Below are positions 48,208-57,516 of a stretch of 64,000 nt of DNA, piece by piece; the first letter of the stretch is position 1; every line of letters starts with the position of its first letter. A program made the translations under genes and the position numbers. The notes beneath the pieces were generated by a model. That model had not been told where the DNA came from, did no database searches, and worked only from the letters and a program-made list of their open reading frames with translations. Source of the DNA: Rhodoferax sp. (lineage in GTDB: Bacteria; Pseudomonadota; Gammaproteobacteria; Burkholderiales; Burkholderiaceae_C). The stretch is taken from assembly GCA_008015235.1 (NCBI GenBank), contig SSFF01000002.1, positions 1 through 64,000 on the forward strand. The letters are read 5' to 3'.

Positions 48208-50508
48208 GTGCGCCATTTCGACCACTTTGCAACCCTGACCACCCACCCGCAGGCGGCGGCCCTGGTACGGGCCCTGGTCGGCCAAACCCTGCAGTTCTTC
48301 CACATGCAGGAAGGGGTGCTGCTGCAGACCGTGCGCTCGCACCTGCAAGACCTGGCCGACACCCGCCTGGCCCCTGAAAAAGCGCAAAACCTGCGCTCGG
48401 CGATCCAGCTGCTGGGCCAGCAAGGAGCGGCCTTTCGCAAGGCTTTTCTCCAGCAGCTGCCACTGAGCATCCAAGAAGAGGTGGCCACGAGCTTTCCGGC
48501 GCTGGAGCCCGCGCGCAAGATCGCTGGCATCGGCGACCTCGACGGCATGAGCCTGAGCCTCATCGACGTGGACGAGGTGCACAAGATCTTGCTGCTCGAC
48601 CGCATCTGCCAGCGCTTCAACGCCCGTTACGAACCTGGTCTGGAGCCTCTGAACATCCGCCTGGGCGTGCTGCGTGGTGTGGAGAGCACCAGCCTGGCGG
48701 ACAACCCGTTTCGCCCGCTGGTGTTCGCGCGTGCGTTCCTGCGCGCCTGGGAACAGGGCCCGTTCGACCACGCCGCCACCGAAGACCTGATGGACGCGCT
48801 CGAGCCCGACCACTTCCCCGACCTCACCGCCCTCTACACCGACCTCAACTGGACCCTGTCCAGCGCTGGCATCGAAGCGCACAAGGTGCACCGGGTGCGT
48901 AAGTCCACCGACGCCGGTCCGGGCCCTTTTGCAGGCAGCAACGCAGCGGCCCACGCCCCCATGGGCGACCGCCCGGCGCAGCCAGCAGGCACAGCTGCGG
49001 GTGCGGCCCCCAGGGGGCCGACTGACAGCGCCGCCAGCTCGGCCTGGGCCGCATTGATGCCGGCGGGCCGCAGCATTGCCGCGCAGGCCAAGGCCTTTCT
49101 CCAACGCCTGGGTGTTGCCGCCAAGGGCAGTACGGAAGCGGATCTCCCGCCAGCGGATGGCCACACCACAGCCGACCTGCCCGCGGCCGACCCGCAGCTG
49201 CTGCACTACCTCGACGCCCTGCAGGCCGGTGGCGGCAGCGTGTCGCACTTCGGCCTCTATGCGCCCGAGGCCGACGGCACCGACAACGTGCTGCGCAAAT
49301 TGCGTGAGCGCGAGGAAATCCGCCGCGCCCCCGAACCCGACCGGGCCACGGTAGACGTGCTGGCCGAAGTCTTCGACTACGTATTTGCCGACCACGCCAT
49401 CCCCCTGCAGATGAAAGTCATCCTGGGACGCCTGCAGATTCCCGTACTCAAGGCCGCCATGATCGACCGCGACTTCTTCATGTCGCAGGAGCACCCGGCG
49501 CGCAAGCTGGTCGACAGCCTGGCCCACGCCGCAGTCGCCTGGACCCCCGAGCAGGGCGAGCAAGACCCGCTGTACCAGCGCATTGAGCACACGGTGCAGC
49601 GCGTGCTCACCGAGTTCGAGGACGACCTGGCGCTGTTCACCGAACTGCTGGCCGAATTCACCGAATTCCTGTTCGAGACCGAGCAGCAGGCTCAGGCCCG
49701 CAACGAGCCCGTGGCGCAGCACGAAGTCTCCAAGGAAGCCCTGCAGTCGGCACTGGCCCAGGCCGATGAGCTGGTGCACGCCCGCATCCAGGCCCTGCCC
49801 GCTGGCTTGCCGCTGGCCCCGTTCATCACTCCCTTCCTGACCCAGCAATGGCGTGAAGTGATCGCCCGCGCACTCTTGGCCGAAGCCACCGAGCCCGGCG
49901 CCTACGCCGCCGCCCTGGCCACCATGGACCAGCTGGTCTGGAGCACCCAGCCCAAGACGTCGTCCGAAGAGCGCCAGCAACTGGTAGCCGTCCTGCCCGA
50001 ACTGGTGCGTGCACTCAACAGCGCGCTCGACGCCATCCACTGGGACGGCGAAGCCCGCGCCACCTTCACCAAGCGCCTGATCTCCACCCACATGCTGGCG
50101 ATCCGCATGAAGGCCCCACCGGCACCGGACGCCCACACCGCCAACCGCGAAGCCGAAAGCAGCGACCAGGCCCTGGTGGCGCTGGAGCAGCGCCGCGCCG
50201 CCAAACGCGCCGCCCAGGACGATACCCACGACGCCGCAGCCCGCACGCTCACCCGTGGGCAGTGGTTCGAAGTGCGCGAAGGCGGTGCCACCAGCTTCCG
50301 CTGCAAGCTGCAGTGGGTAAGCCCCATGCGCACGCGCTTCCTGTTCACCAACCGCGAAGGCTTCGACGCCTTTGTGCGCAGCGAGCGCGAAGTGGCGGCC
50401 ATGCTGCGCATGGGCAGCCTCAGCGCCATCGACCAAAGCCCCATCGTGGCCCGCGCCCTCGACAAGCTGCTGGCCAGCAACGAGGCCGAGATGCAGTTGG
50501 CCGCCTGA
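48208..50508 (+). CDS. DUF1631-family protein of unknown function
   Basis: The protein of about 766 residues is helical and acidic, with conserved-looking segments LQDLADTRLAPEKAQNLRSA, LIDVDEVHKILLLDRICQRF and a C-terminal domain GQWFEVREGGATSFRCKLQW followed by FLFTNREGFDAF, which resembles a PilZ-like beta barrel. It matches DUF1631, a proteobacterial family of unknown role. The GTG at 48208 is my guess for the start. The frame is open from 47998 (GTG, with ATG at 48007), but those codons have no coding look and would leave only 27 bases to the divergent DUF4139 start. Confidence 0.7.
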   Translation: MRHFDHFATLTTHPQAAALVRALVGQTLQFFHMQEGVLLQTVRSHLQDLADTRLAPEKAQNLRSAIQLLGQQGAAFRKAFLQQLPLSIQEEVATSFPALEPARKIAGIGDLDGMSLSLIDVDEVHKILLLDRICQRFNARYEPGLEPLNIRLGVLRGVESTSLADNPFRPLVFARAFLRAWEQGPFDHAATEDLMDALEPDHFPDLTALYTDLNWTLSSAGIEAHKVHRVRKSTDAGPGPFAGSNAAAHAPMGDRPAQPAGTAAGAAPRGPTDSAASSAWAALMPAGRSIAAQAKAFLQRLGVAAKGSTEADLPPADGHTTADLPAADPQLLHYLDALQAGGGSVSHFGLYAPEADGTDNVLRKLREREEIRRAPEPDRATVDVLAEVFDYVFADHAIPLQMKVILGRLQIPVLKAAMIDRDFFMSQEHPARKLVDSLAHAAVAWTPEQGEQDPLYQRIEHTVQRVLTEFEDDLALFTELLAEFTEFLFETEQQAQARNEPVAQHEVSKEALQSALAQADELVHARIQALPAGLPLAPFITPFLTQQWREVIARALLAEATEPGAYAAALATMDQLVWSTQPKTSSEERQQLVAVLPELVRALNSALDAIHWDGEARATFTKRLISTHMLAIRMKAPPAPDAHTANREAESSDQALVALEQRRAAKRAAQDDTHDAAARTLTRGQWFEVREGGATSFRCKLQWVSPMRTRFLFTNREGFDAFVRSEREVAAMLRMGSLSAIDQSPIVARALDKLLASNEAEMQLAA

Positions 50509-50515
50509 GGCGCCG

Positions 50516-52759
50516 CTACGCCGTCCACCCCGCCCGCGCGCTGGCCTGCACGGCCAGCACACGCTCGGCGGCGTTGGCGTAGTCGCGGTCCCAGGCCCGG
50601 ACCTTGGGCGTCATCAGCTTGTGCCACAGCGGCGGGATCAGCGCCACCGAGATGGTGGTGAGGTAGCCACCAATCATCATGGGCGCATTCGGGTAGGGCT
50701 GCAGGTCCTGGTAGGGCACTTCACCCTGCGCGTGGTGGTGCGAATGCCGTGTCAGGTTGAACATGGCCCAGGAGCTCACGCGCTTGTTGGTGTTCCAGGA
50801 ATGGCGTGGCTGCACCGGTTGGGCCGGGTCGCGCACGATGCCGTAGTGCTCCATGTAGTTGACGATCTCCAGCAGCGCCTTGCCCCACAGCGCACAGGCA
50901 CAGAAGAACAGCGCCGCCCCCACGCCCCCCAGGGCCCAGGCGGCCGCCACCAGCAATGCACTCATGCCCAGGCCCCGCAGGTAGGCGTTGTGCCAGGACA
51001 GCACGGCAAGGCCCCGGCGGCGCAGCCGCCCCGCTTCGATGTGCCAGGCGCTGATGTTGCCGCGCACGGTGGAGATGAGCACATGGGCGTACACATTGCG
51101 TCCGCGCGGGGCCGTGGCGGGGTCCTGAAGGGTGGACACATAGCGGTGGTGGCCATAGACGTGCTCGATGGCAAAGCCGACATCGAAGCTGAAGGCCAGC
51201 AACCAGCGCCCGACCCACAACGACACCGGCTCCCAGGTGCGGTGTGTCAGCTCGTGCCCGGGGATGGTGCCGACCATGCCGATCATGAGGCCGGTGATCA
51301 GGAACGCCGACACATGGTGAACCCAGTGGGTGGCATCGCGTGCCGCCAGTAGGTCCACCCCGCTCCAATGCGAAAGCAGCGCCCCCGCGCCCAGCGGGTC
51401 ACCGGGGCTGACGCTCCACACGGCAGCGAAGCAAATCAACAGCAGCACCGGCAAGGCCATCCACAGCTGCACCGTCAGCACACCGGGGTGGCGGTACCTG
51501 GGCGTGGTCGTGTCGTCCCCCAGCAGCATGTCCCCCAGGGTGCTGAACAGGCTGAAGCCCAGCAAGGCGGCCGTGATCCAGCCCCCGCCGGCGAACAGGG
51601 CGGCAGCCACCGCCAGACCTTCCACATGGAACAGGAAAAACTTCAGGTAGTGCCACAGCGCGACCAGCCGCTCCCCAAGGCCCTGGGGTGGCGCTATTGT
51701 TTCCATAGCTGTCTGCTCAGTATCTAAGCGGGCCAGTGCCTCTTTTTGGGTCACAAACCGGTCCGCATGGATGTGTGCCTTGGCCAGCCCGGCCTGCAGC
51801 AGTTGCACCTGCACCGCGTCCACCATGGCCGGCGGGCCGCACAGGTAGGCGTGCATGCCGGGCTCCAGCAGCTGTGGCACATGCTCCGTCACCAGCCCGC
51901 GTGCACCGGTCCACGGGGCATCGGCCTGCGCTTCGGACAGCACCGGAACCAGGCGGAACTGCCCGGCCCACCCCTGTTCCATAGCGCGCAGCTCGTCCAT
52001 GCAGTACAGGTCGGCCTCGGTGCGGGCGCCAAACAGCACGGTCACAGCGCGTGCCGACCCCTGCTGCTGCAGGCCTCGCAGCATGGCCAGGACCGGCGCC
52101 AAGCCCGAGCCCCCGGCTACAAAGAGCACGGGCGCATCCGACTCTCGCAGCCAGAACATGCCCATGGGCCCCTGCAAATGCAGCCGGGTGCCCTCCAAGG
52201 GGTGGGAGTGCACGTAGTCGGTGAACACACCGCCAGGGACACGCCGCACAAAGAAGTCGACCAGAGCGCTGTCATCGGGGATGCTGGCAAACGAGTAACT
52301 GCGCTCCACACCGGGCAGACCTTCCAGGGCAATCTGTGCAAACTGCCCAGGCTTGAACGACAGGGGGGACTCCAGGCGCACGGTCAGACGCAGGATGTCG
52401 TGGGTGAGCGCAGTTTGACGCACCACCCGGCCGCTGCACTGCGCAATGTCGAGGACGCGGGTTTGTGCCACCTCCACCCGCACCGGCCCCAGCGGCACGC
52501 TCTGGCAGGCCAGGATGGTGCGTTGCGCCAGCTCCTCCTGCGTCAGCAGGTAGCTGGTTTCTGTGAGCTCGCGCACCTGGCCCTCGACCAGCCTGCATTT
52601 GCAACTGGCACAGCCACCTACCCGGCAGCTGTGCGGAAAGTCCACGCCTTCGCGCAAGGCCGCAGCCAACAGGGTTTCACCCGGCTGCACCCGTACAGGC
52701 TGGGCATTGATGGTGGCCACGGTAGCAGGCAGCCCTACACGGGACTGGAATCCAAACAT
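50516..52759 (-). CDS. Three-domain fusion: [2Fe-2S] ferredoxin, FAD/NAD reductase, AlkB/XylM-like membrane hydroxylase
   Basis: The 747-residue protein starts with a plant-type ferredoxin (Cys45, Cys50, Cys53, Cys85). A ferredoxin-NAD reductase follows (ERSYSFAS for FAD at about 152-159, FVAGGSGLAPV, and YLCGPPAMVDAV for NAD). From about 365 comes an AlkB-type membrane oxygenase with helices and the histidine boxes GHELTHR (501-507), EHVYGHHRYV (532-541), NYMEHYG (634-640) and RHSHHHA (671-677). It could take electrons from NADH to the di-iron site in one chain, hydroxylating an alkyl or aryl substrate. The linker 338-356 is encoded by repeat copy F. The gene faces a divergent AraC-type regulator. 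Confidence 0.9.
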   Translation of the reverse strand: MFGFQSRVGLPATVATINAQPVRVQPGETLLAAALREGVDFPHSCRVGGCASCKCRLVEGQVRELTETSYLLTQEELAQRTILACQSVPLGPVRVEVAQTRVLDIAQCSGRVVRQTALTHDILRLTVRLESPLSFKPGQFAQIALEGLPGVERSYSFASIPDDSALVDFFVRRVPGGVFTDYVHSHPLEGTRLHLQGPMGMFWLRESDAPVLFVAGGSGLAPVLAMLRGLQQQGSARAVTVLFGARTEADLYCMDELRAMEQGWAGQFRLVPVLSEAQADAPWTGARGLVTEHVPQLLEPGMHAYLCGPPAMVDAVQVQLLQAGLAKAHIHADRFVTQKEALARLDTEQTAMETIAPPQGLGERLVALWHYLKFFLFHVEGLAVAAALFAGGGWITAALLGFSLFSTLGDMLLGDDTTTPRYRHPGVLTVQLWMALPVLLLICFAAVWSVSPGDPLGAGALLSHWSGVDLLAARDATHWVHHVSAFLITGLMIGMVGTIPGHELTHRTWEPVSLWVGRWLLAFSFDVGFAIEHVYGHHRYVSTLQDPATAPRGRNVYAHVLISTVRGNISAWHIEAGRLRRRGLAVLSWHNAYLRGLGMSALLVAAAWALGGVGAALFFCACALWGKALLEIVNYMEHYGIVRDPAQPVQPRHSWNTNKRVSSWAMFNLTRHSHHHAQGEVPYQDLQPYPNAPMMIGGYLTTISVALIPPLWHKLMTPKVRAWDRDYANAAERVLAVQASARAGWTA
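51693..51748 (+). repeat. Dispersed 55-bp repeat, copy F (inside AlkB fusion gene, antisense)
   Basis: It begins GCTAT, has TAGCTG eight bases later, GCTCAGTATCTAAGC with an imperfect hairpin, and the tail GGGCCAGTGCCTCTTTTT. The gene reads the other strand as KEALARLDTEQTAMETIA, precisely between the reductase and hydroxylase domains. Confidence 0.85.
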
Positions 52760-52859
52760 GCTGTCTCCTCGTTGTTGTGCTCCACATGGTAGGCAAGCAG
52801 TCCCAAGCGCAAAAGGTTAGACTTTGCCAATCACAGGTCATTTATTGCCACTTCCCACC

Positions 52860-53885
52860 ATGCCCGACGCGCCCCCACGGCCCGACAGCGGCGCCATCCA
52901 GGTGCCGACCCTGTACCTGCGCACCCTGATGGAGCTGACGCAGGAAATGGGCTTTGCCACCGGGCCGTGGTTGGAGGCCGCGGGTATCGACCCGCAGCAA
53001 CTGGCCCAACCTAGTGTCCTGCTCAGCACCCCGCGCTACGTGGCCCTGGTGCGGGCCGCCGTACTGCACACCCAGGAACCTGCGCTGGGCCTGCTGCTGG
53101 GGCGGCGGCTGCGCATGAACACCCACGGCACGCTGGCATTTGCCCTCATGAATGCAGCCAGCCTGCGCCAGGCCGTTGCACTGCTGGAGCGCTTTCTTCC
53201 GGTACGCACCAACCTGCTGGCCCTGCGCTTTGTCGACAGCCCCAGCAGCCCGCGCTTGGTCTTCTCCCCGGCCGCCAACCTGGATGTGGCCGAACTGCTG
53301 ATACTGGAAACCGTGATGCTCGCGGTACGCCAGGTGTTCGACTATCTGGCCCCCGGCGCACAGTCAGTGCTATCGGTAGAGTTCGCGGCACCTGCTGCGG
53401 CCTACCAGGCACTGGCCCAGGAGCTTTTTGGCTGTCCGGTGCGCAACGGTGCCAGCGCCAATGTGCTGTGCATGAACCCGGCCACGCTGGACACGGCGCT
53501 CTCCAGTGCCGATGCACAGGCCCTGGAAAACGCCGCCGCGCTGTGCCAGGTGGAGCTCGACAAGATCACGCAGCAAGAGTCGCTGACGGCACGCATCCAG
53601 CGCAACCTGCTGGCCAGCAACGGTGCCCTGCCCTCGCTGCACACCAGTGCACGCCTGCTGCACATGGCACCGCGCACCCTGCACCGCCGCCTGCAAGCCG
53701 AGGGCACCAGCTACCGCGCCATCGTGGAACAGGTGCGCCACCAGCTGGCGCTGCAGCACCTGAGACAGGGCAAGCTAAACATGCAGGAGATCGCCTACCG
53801 CCTGGGCTACACCGACCAGGCCAACTTCCGCCGCGCGTTCAAGCGCTGGGAAGGCGTGGCTCCGAGCCAGTTGGGGCCCCGGTAG
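52860..53885 (+). CDS. AraC-family regulator, OruR/ArgR-like
   Basis: The 341-residue protein has an N-terminal ligand-binding domain of the type seen in OruR and MmsR-like regulators (LYLRTLMELTQEMGFATGPWL, LGLLLGRRLRMNTHGTLAFALMN). A C-terminal AraC DNA-binding domain has two helix-turn-helices (LHTSARLLHMAPRTLHRRLQ and NMQEIAYRLGYTDQANFRRA). ATG 52860 is preferred to a TTG 12 codons upstream. It is divergent to the AlkB fusion gene with about 100 bases between starts and most likely controls it (inference). Confidence 0.9.
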   Translation: MPDAPPRPDSGAIQVPTLYLRTLMELTQEMGFATGPWLEAAGIDPQQLAQPSVLLSTPRYVALVRAAVLHTQEPALGLLLGRRLRMNTHGTLAFALMNAASLRQAVALLERFLPVRTNLLALRFVDSPSSPRLVFSPAANLDVAELLILETVMLAVRQVFDYLAPGAQSVLSVEFAAPAAAYQALAQELFGCPVRNGASANVLCMNPATLDTALSSADAQALENAAALCQVELDKITQQESLTARIQRNLLASNGALPSLHTSARLLHMAPRTLHRRLQAEGTSYRAIVEQVRHQLALQHLRQGKLNMQEIAYRLGYTDQANFRRAFKRWEGVAPSQLGPR

Positions 53886-53899
53886 CCTTTAAGGTCTGC

Positions 53900-55354
53900 C
53901 TAGGGCGGGCTGTAGAACTGGATGCGATTGCGCCCCGCCGACTTGGCCTGGTACATCGCCAGGTCGGCCCATTTGACGATATCGGTCTCGGAGCCCTTGG
54001 CATGGTTGAACAGCACAGCGCCGATGCTGGCAGAACAGTGATGCTCCACAGAAGTGGCCGTCCTGTCGCTGCCATGCAACTGCAGCACATAGGGCTGGGA
54101 CAGGGAGGCACGGATCTTCTCGGCCACCGCACTGGCCAGCGCGGTGGCCTGCGCATGGTCGGCACCAAGGTCACTGAGTACCACCACAAATTCGTCACCG
54201 CCAAAGCGGGCCACGGTGTCCACTTCACGCACACACTGGCACAGGCGATGCGCGACCTCCTGCAGCAGCAAGTCGCCCGCGTCGTGTCCATAGGCATCAT
54301 TGAGCGGCTTGAAGTTATCGAGGTCCATGAACAGCAACGCGGCAAGGCGGCCATGGCGCTTGCAGGCGGCGCGTGCCTGTTCCAGCCGGTCATGCAGCAG
54401 GATACGGTTGGGCAGACCGGTCAGCGCATCGTGGAAGGCAACATGCTGAACCCGCATCTCCATGCGTTTGCGCTCGACTGCAATGCTGGCCAGACGGGCC
54501 GACTGCTCAATGATGTAGATGTCCGACTCCGAAGGTGCGAACCGGGTACGGTGGTAGATGGCAAACGTGCCCAGCACTTCCGATGCCGCCGACATGATGG
54601 GCTGCGACCAGCATGCGCCCAGTCCGGCCTGTGCAGCCAATGTCGCATACGGCGTCCAGTAGGGGTGGTTGGCAATGTCTTCCACGATCACCCGCTGGCC
54701 AGTGAACGCTGCCGTACCGCAGGAACCTACGCCCATGCCAATCTCGATGCCCAGGATGGCCTCGTTGTAGAACGCAGGCAGACTCGGCGCCACGCCTTCG
54801 GAAAAACGTCTGCGCTCGTCATCTAGCAGCAGAATGCTGCACATCGCGCCAGGGCTGAGCTCCTCCACCCCGCGCACGATGGCCTCCAGGATCACGGGCA
54901 GGGACGTGTTTCCCGCCAACAGTTCCAGTGTCGCACTGCGGAATTTCTCGTATTTTTCCAGTTGCTTGCGCTGGGTGATGTCATGCCCTATGCCAAGCAC
55001 ACCGATCAGACTTCCATGGTCATCGAAAAGCGGCGTCTTGGTGGTTTCCAGCAATTCACGGTGACCGTCGGCAGCGAAGGTAACCCACTCCTCATTCACA
55101 CTGGGGCCGCCACGCTCCATGGCATTGCGGTCATTCGCGCGGAAAAAATCGGCCTGCTCCTTTCCGACGAAGTCGTAGTCGGTGCGGCCGACGATGTCTT
55201 TCTCCGATGCTCCGAACATTTGTTCGAATCGGTGGTTGCAGGCCAGGTACACGCCGTCGACATCCTTGAGCCATACCAAGTCCGGCAGGGCCTGCAGCAA
55301 GGCCCGCAGGCTGCTTTCCGTGAACTTGGCCAATGAGTGGACTGACTTGCCCAT
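53900..55354 (-). CDS. Diguanylate cyclase with PAS and GAF domains
   Basis: The 484-residue cytoplasmic protein has a PAS domain (LLQALPDLVWLKDVDGVYLAC, with GIGHDITQRKQLEKYEKF at its end), a GAF domain (about 145-300, GMGVGSCGTAAFTGQRVIVED) and a GGDEF domain with the active-site motif FGGDEF. RxxD (REVD) lies five residues before GGDEF, so product inhibition is likely. It is predicted to make cyclic-di-GMP in response to an unknown internal signal. A small palindrome (CATAC-TACG-GTATG, 55395-55408) lies about 40 bases upstream. Confidence 0.9.
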   Translation of the reverse strand: MGKSVHSLAKFTESSLRALLQALPDLVWLKDVDGVYLACNHRFEQMFGASEKDIVGRTDYDFVGKEQADFFRANDRNAMERGGPSVNEEWVTFAADGHRELLETTKTPLFDDHGSLIGVLGIGHDITQRKQLEKYEKFRSATLELLAGNTSLPVILEAIVRGVEELSPGAMCSILLLDDERRRFSEGVAPSLPAFYNEAILGIEIGMGVGSCGTAAFTGQRVIVEDIANHPYWTPYATLAAQAGLGACWSQPIMSAASEVLGTFAIYHRTRFAPSESDIYIIEQSARLASIAVERKRMEMRVQHVAFHDALTGLPNRILLHDRLEQARAACKRHGRLAALLFMDLDNFKPLNDAYGHDAGDLLLQEVAHRLCQCVREVDTVARFGGDEFVVVLSDLGADHAQATALASAVAEKIRASLSQPYVLQLHGSDRTATSVEHHCSASIGAVLFNHAKGSETDIVKWADLAMYQAKSAGRNRIQFYSPP

Positions 55355-55432
55355 AAACCGCCCCGAAGTGTGATTTCACTTTAGCACTGAAATACATACT
55401 ACGGTATGCCCGAGCAATGCGCAGGGGTAAGC

Positions 55433-55900
55433 TCAATTGGTCCAGTCCGGCGTCTGTGCCGCATGCCAAGTCTGCACCAAGCGTGCGAGATCGGGTGGAT
55501 TGCCGGGGTACTGCAGCACGGCGGCGTCCAGCTGTACCCAGGGCTGTTTGCTGGCCGTCCAGATGTGCGCCACAGGACGCAGGGCACGGGTGTCGTTGAG
55601 CGTGCCGGGCTTGATGCTCAGCGGCGCGCCGGGCACATCGACCTGGTGGAACAGCCGTGTGCCGCACACCGGACAAAAGCGCCCGGTCAGGGACTTGCCC
55701 GAAGCTGTGGTGCGGGTCCAGGCCTGCAGGGGTGGCCCGCTGAGTTCGACCTGCGCGTCCTTCACCCACAATGCCATGCCAAAGGCACTGGCCGACTGGC
55801 GCTGGCATTCGGTGCAATGGCAGGCAAACAGGGTCTGTGCGCTGCCCTGCACGCGGTAGTGCACCGCGCCACACTGGCATTGGCCTTCAAAAACTTCCAT
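55433..55900 (-). CDS. GFA-family (glutathione-dependent formaldehyde-activating-like) protein
   Basis: The 155-residue protein has the zinc-binding cysteine set of the GFA/CENP-V fold: FEGQCQCGAVHYRV, CHCTECQRQSASAFG and FCPVCGTRLF. The tail contains WDN-free LDAAVLQYPGNPPDLARL. Most members of this family have unknown substrates; formaldehyde activation applies to the founding enzyme only. It stands alone upstream of the diguanylate cyclase gene, in the same direction with 78 bases between. Confidence 0.85.
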   Translation of the reverse strand: MEVFEGQCQCGAVHYRVQGSAQTLFACHCTECQRQSASAFGMALWVKDAQVELSGPPLQAWTRTTASGKSLTGRFCPVCGTRLFHQVDVPGAPLSIKPGTLNDTRALRPVAHIWTASKQPWVQLDAAVLQYPGNPPDLARLVQTWHAAQTPDWTN

Positions 55901-55953
55901 GGCAGCTCCCCGGGTTCACGAGGAGCGCATGGTAGCGCCAGCCCTGAACGTTC

Positions 55954-56889
55954 TTAGGCGGTAGGTGCCAGGCGCGTGCGACGCAACCAGGCCACCAAGG
56001 CCGGTCCGTACATGATGCACACCAGGGCTGCGGCAATCAAAGGCAAGGCCGCAAACACCCAGCCGGTGAGGTGCTCGCCGCCAATGCCTGCGCCCACCAG
56101 CAAGGCCACGGCCGGGTTCACGAAGGAATAGCTGCCCGCCAGCGCGGCGGTGGTGTTCTGCAGCAGCCACAGGTAGGCATTCAGGGCGATCAGGGTACCG
56201 AACACCAGCAGGTAGGTCCAGGCCCACCAGGCCGTGGCGGTGGCATGGAACATACCTTCGACGGGCTCCATGGCCGCGGCCAAGACCAGCCCCATGGCGC
56301 CGCCCAGCAGCCATTGGGCCGCTGCGGCCATGGCCGGGCGTGGCATGTCGAGTTTGCGCGAGGCGTAGGAGCCTACACTCCAGCACAAGGGCGCACCAAA
56401 GGCCGCCAGGGCCCCAAGCCAGCTGGCCGAGAAGTCCCCTTCCATGGACAGCAGCGCCGCACCCAGCACGCCCAGCACCAGGCCAAACCAGCTCGTCATT
56501 GGCACACGTTCGCCGCCAATGCGCGTCCACAGCGCCAGCCACATCGGCATGGTGGTGACCACGGTGGCCATGAGACCGGAGCCGATGCCGTGGCTTTGCG
56601 CCACCATCACCAGGGTCATGGCGCCGAACACCATGAGCCCGCCCACCAGCGCGGCATTGCGCCACTGCAGGGCGGTGGGCAGCTTTTCACCACGCGCCAG
56701 GGCCCACACCAGCATGACCAGACCCGCCAAGGTGAAACGGATGCCGTTCATCCACAACGCGGGCATGCTTTGCAGCGCAATGCCGATGGCGAAGTAGGTG
56801 GTGCCCCAGACGATATAGACCAGCAAAAGCGCAGTCACCAGCAGGGCCACAGGGGTTTTTGCATTCGTATTTTGGAAATTTGTAGGCAT
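55954..56889 (-). CDS. EamA/DMT-family transporter, ten helices
   Basis: The 311-residue membrane protein has two EamA repeats, each with five helices. The first starts LLVTALLLVYIVWGTTYFAIGIAL; the second includes PLCWSVGSYASRKLD and ALAGSYSFVNPAVALLVGAG. Family members export amino acids or metabolites. It is divergent to an Lrp-type regulator with only about 60 AT-rich bases between, the standard layout for a regulator and its exporter. The start at 56889 is preferred; an upstream in-frame extension overlaps the regulator's start region. Confidence 0.9.
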   Translation of the reverse strand: MPTNFQNTNAKTPVALLVTALLLVYIVWGTTYFAIGIALQSMPALWMNGIRFTLAGLVMLVWALARGEKLPTALQWRNAALVGGLMVFGAMTLVMVAQSHGIGSGLMATVVTTMPMWLALWTRIGGERVPMTSWFGLVLGVLGAALLSMEGDFSASWLGALAAFGAPLCWSVGSYASRKLDMPRPAMAAAAQWLLGGAMGLVLAAAMEPVEGMFHATATAWWAWTYLLVFGTLIALNAYLWLLQNTTAALAGSYSFVNPAVALLVGAGIGGEHLTGWVFAALPLIAAALVCIMYGPALVAWLRRTRLAPTA

Positions 56890-56950
56890 GGAGGCACTCT
56901 TTCCGTAAAATTTATGGCAACGACGCCATTGACCGAAATAATACCAAAAC

Positions 56951-57463
56951 ATGTCGACAAATCAAGAAAATATTCAAATTGACACGATTGATGCCGGAAT
57001 TATTTCGGCCCTGAGCGCCGACGGCCGACGTTCTTACGCCGACATCGGCACCGAAGTGGGCCTGTCCACGGCGGCCGTGCACGAACGCGTCAAGAAGCTG
57101 ATCGAACGTGGGGCCATCCAGCGTTTCTCGGTGCAGGTCGACCCCGAGGCCGTGGGGCTGAGCTTTACCGCCTTTGTCGCCATCCGCAACGACGGCGGCG
57201 CCCACTGCCGCGACATCGCCCCGCGCCTGCGTGAGATTGCCGCCGTGCAGGAGCTGCACAGCGTGGCTGGCGAATACGACTTTCTGGCCAAGATCCGCAC
57301 CCAGCGTGCCCGCGACTTGGAGGGCGTGCTGGTGCAGATCAAGTCCATCCCCGGTGTCGCCCGCACCACCAGCACCGTGGTGCTCAACACCGTGTTCGAA
57401 GGCCAGCCACTCAAGCTGGGCACAACTTCGGACGACACTGCCAACCCACCGTCCCGCGCCTGA
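56951..57463 (+). CDS. Lrp/AsnC-family regulator
   Basis: The 170-residue protein has an N-terminal helix-turn-helix (DAGIISALSADGRRSYADIGTE is split into the helices; recognition helix LSTAAVHERVKKLIERG) and a C-terminal RAM ligand domain (VGLSFTAFVAIRND to VARTTSTVVLNTV). It probably senses an amino acid and controls the divergent EamA exporter. The 61-bp spacer contains AT-rich segments such as AAAATTTAT that could be Lrp sites. Confidence 0.9.
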   Translation: MSTNQENIQIDTIDAGIISALSADGRRSYADIGTEVGLSTAAVHERVKKLIERGAIQRFSVQVDPEAVGLSFTAFVAIRNDGGAHCRDIAPRLREIAAVQELHSVAGEYDFLAKIRTQRARDLEGVLVQIKSIPGVARTTSTVVLNTVFEGQPLKLGTTSDDTANPPSRA

Positions 57464-57516
57464 GCCAGGCATACCGCCACGGTACGATGTGGCAACGGAC
57501 AGCCACATAGCCTGCC

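Noticed and set aside
46519..50562. A 1347-codon minus-strand frame covering both the DUF4139 gene and the DUF1631 region
   Set aside because: Only the part up to 47970 has a signal peptide and family sequence; the upstream part is the antisense of the DUF1631 gene, an artefact of high GC.
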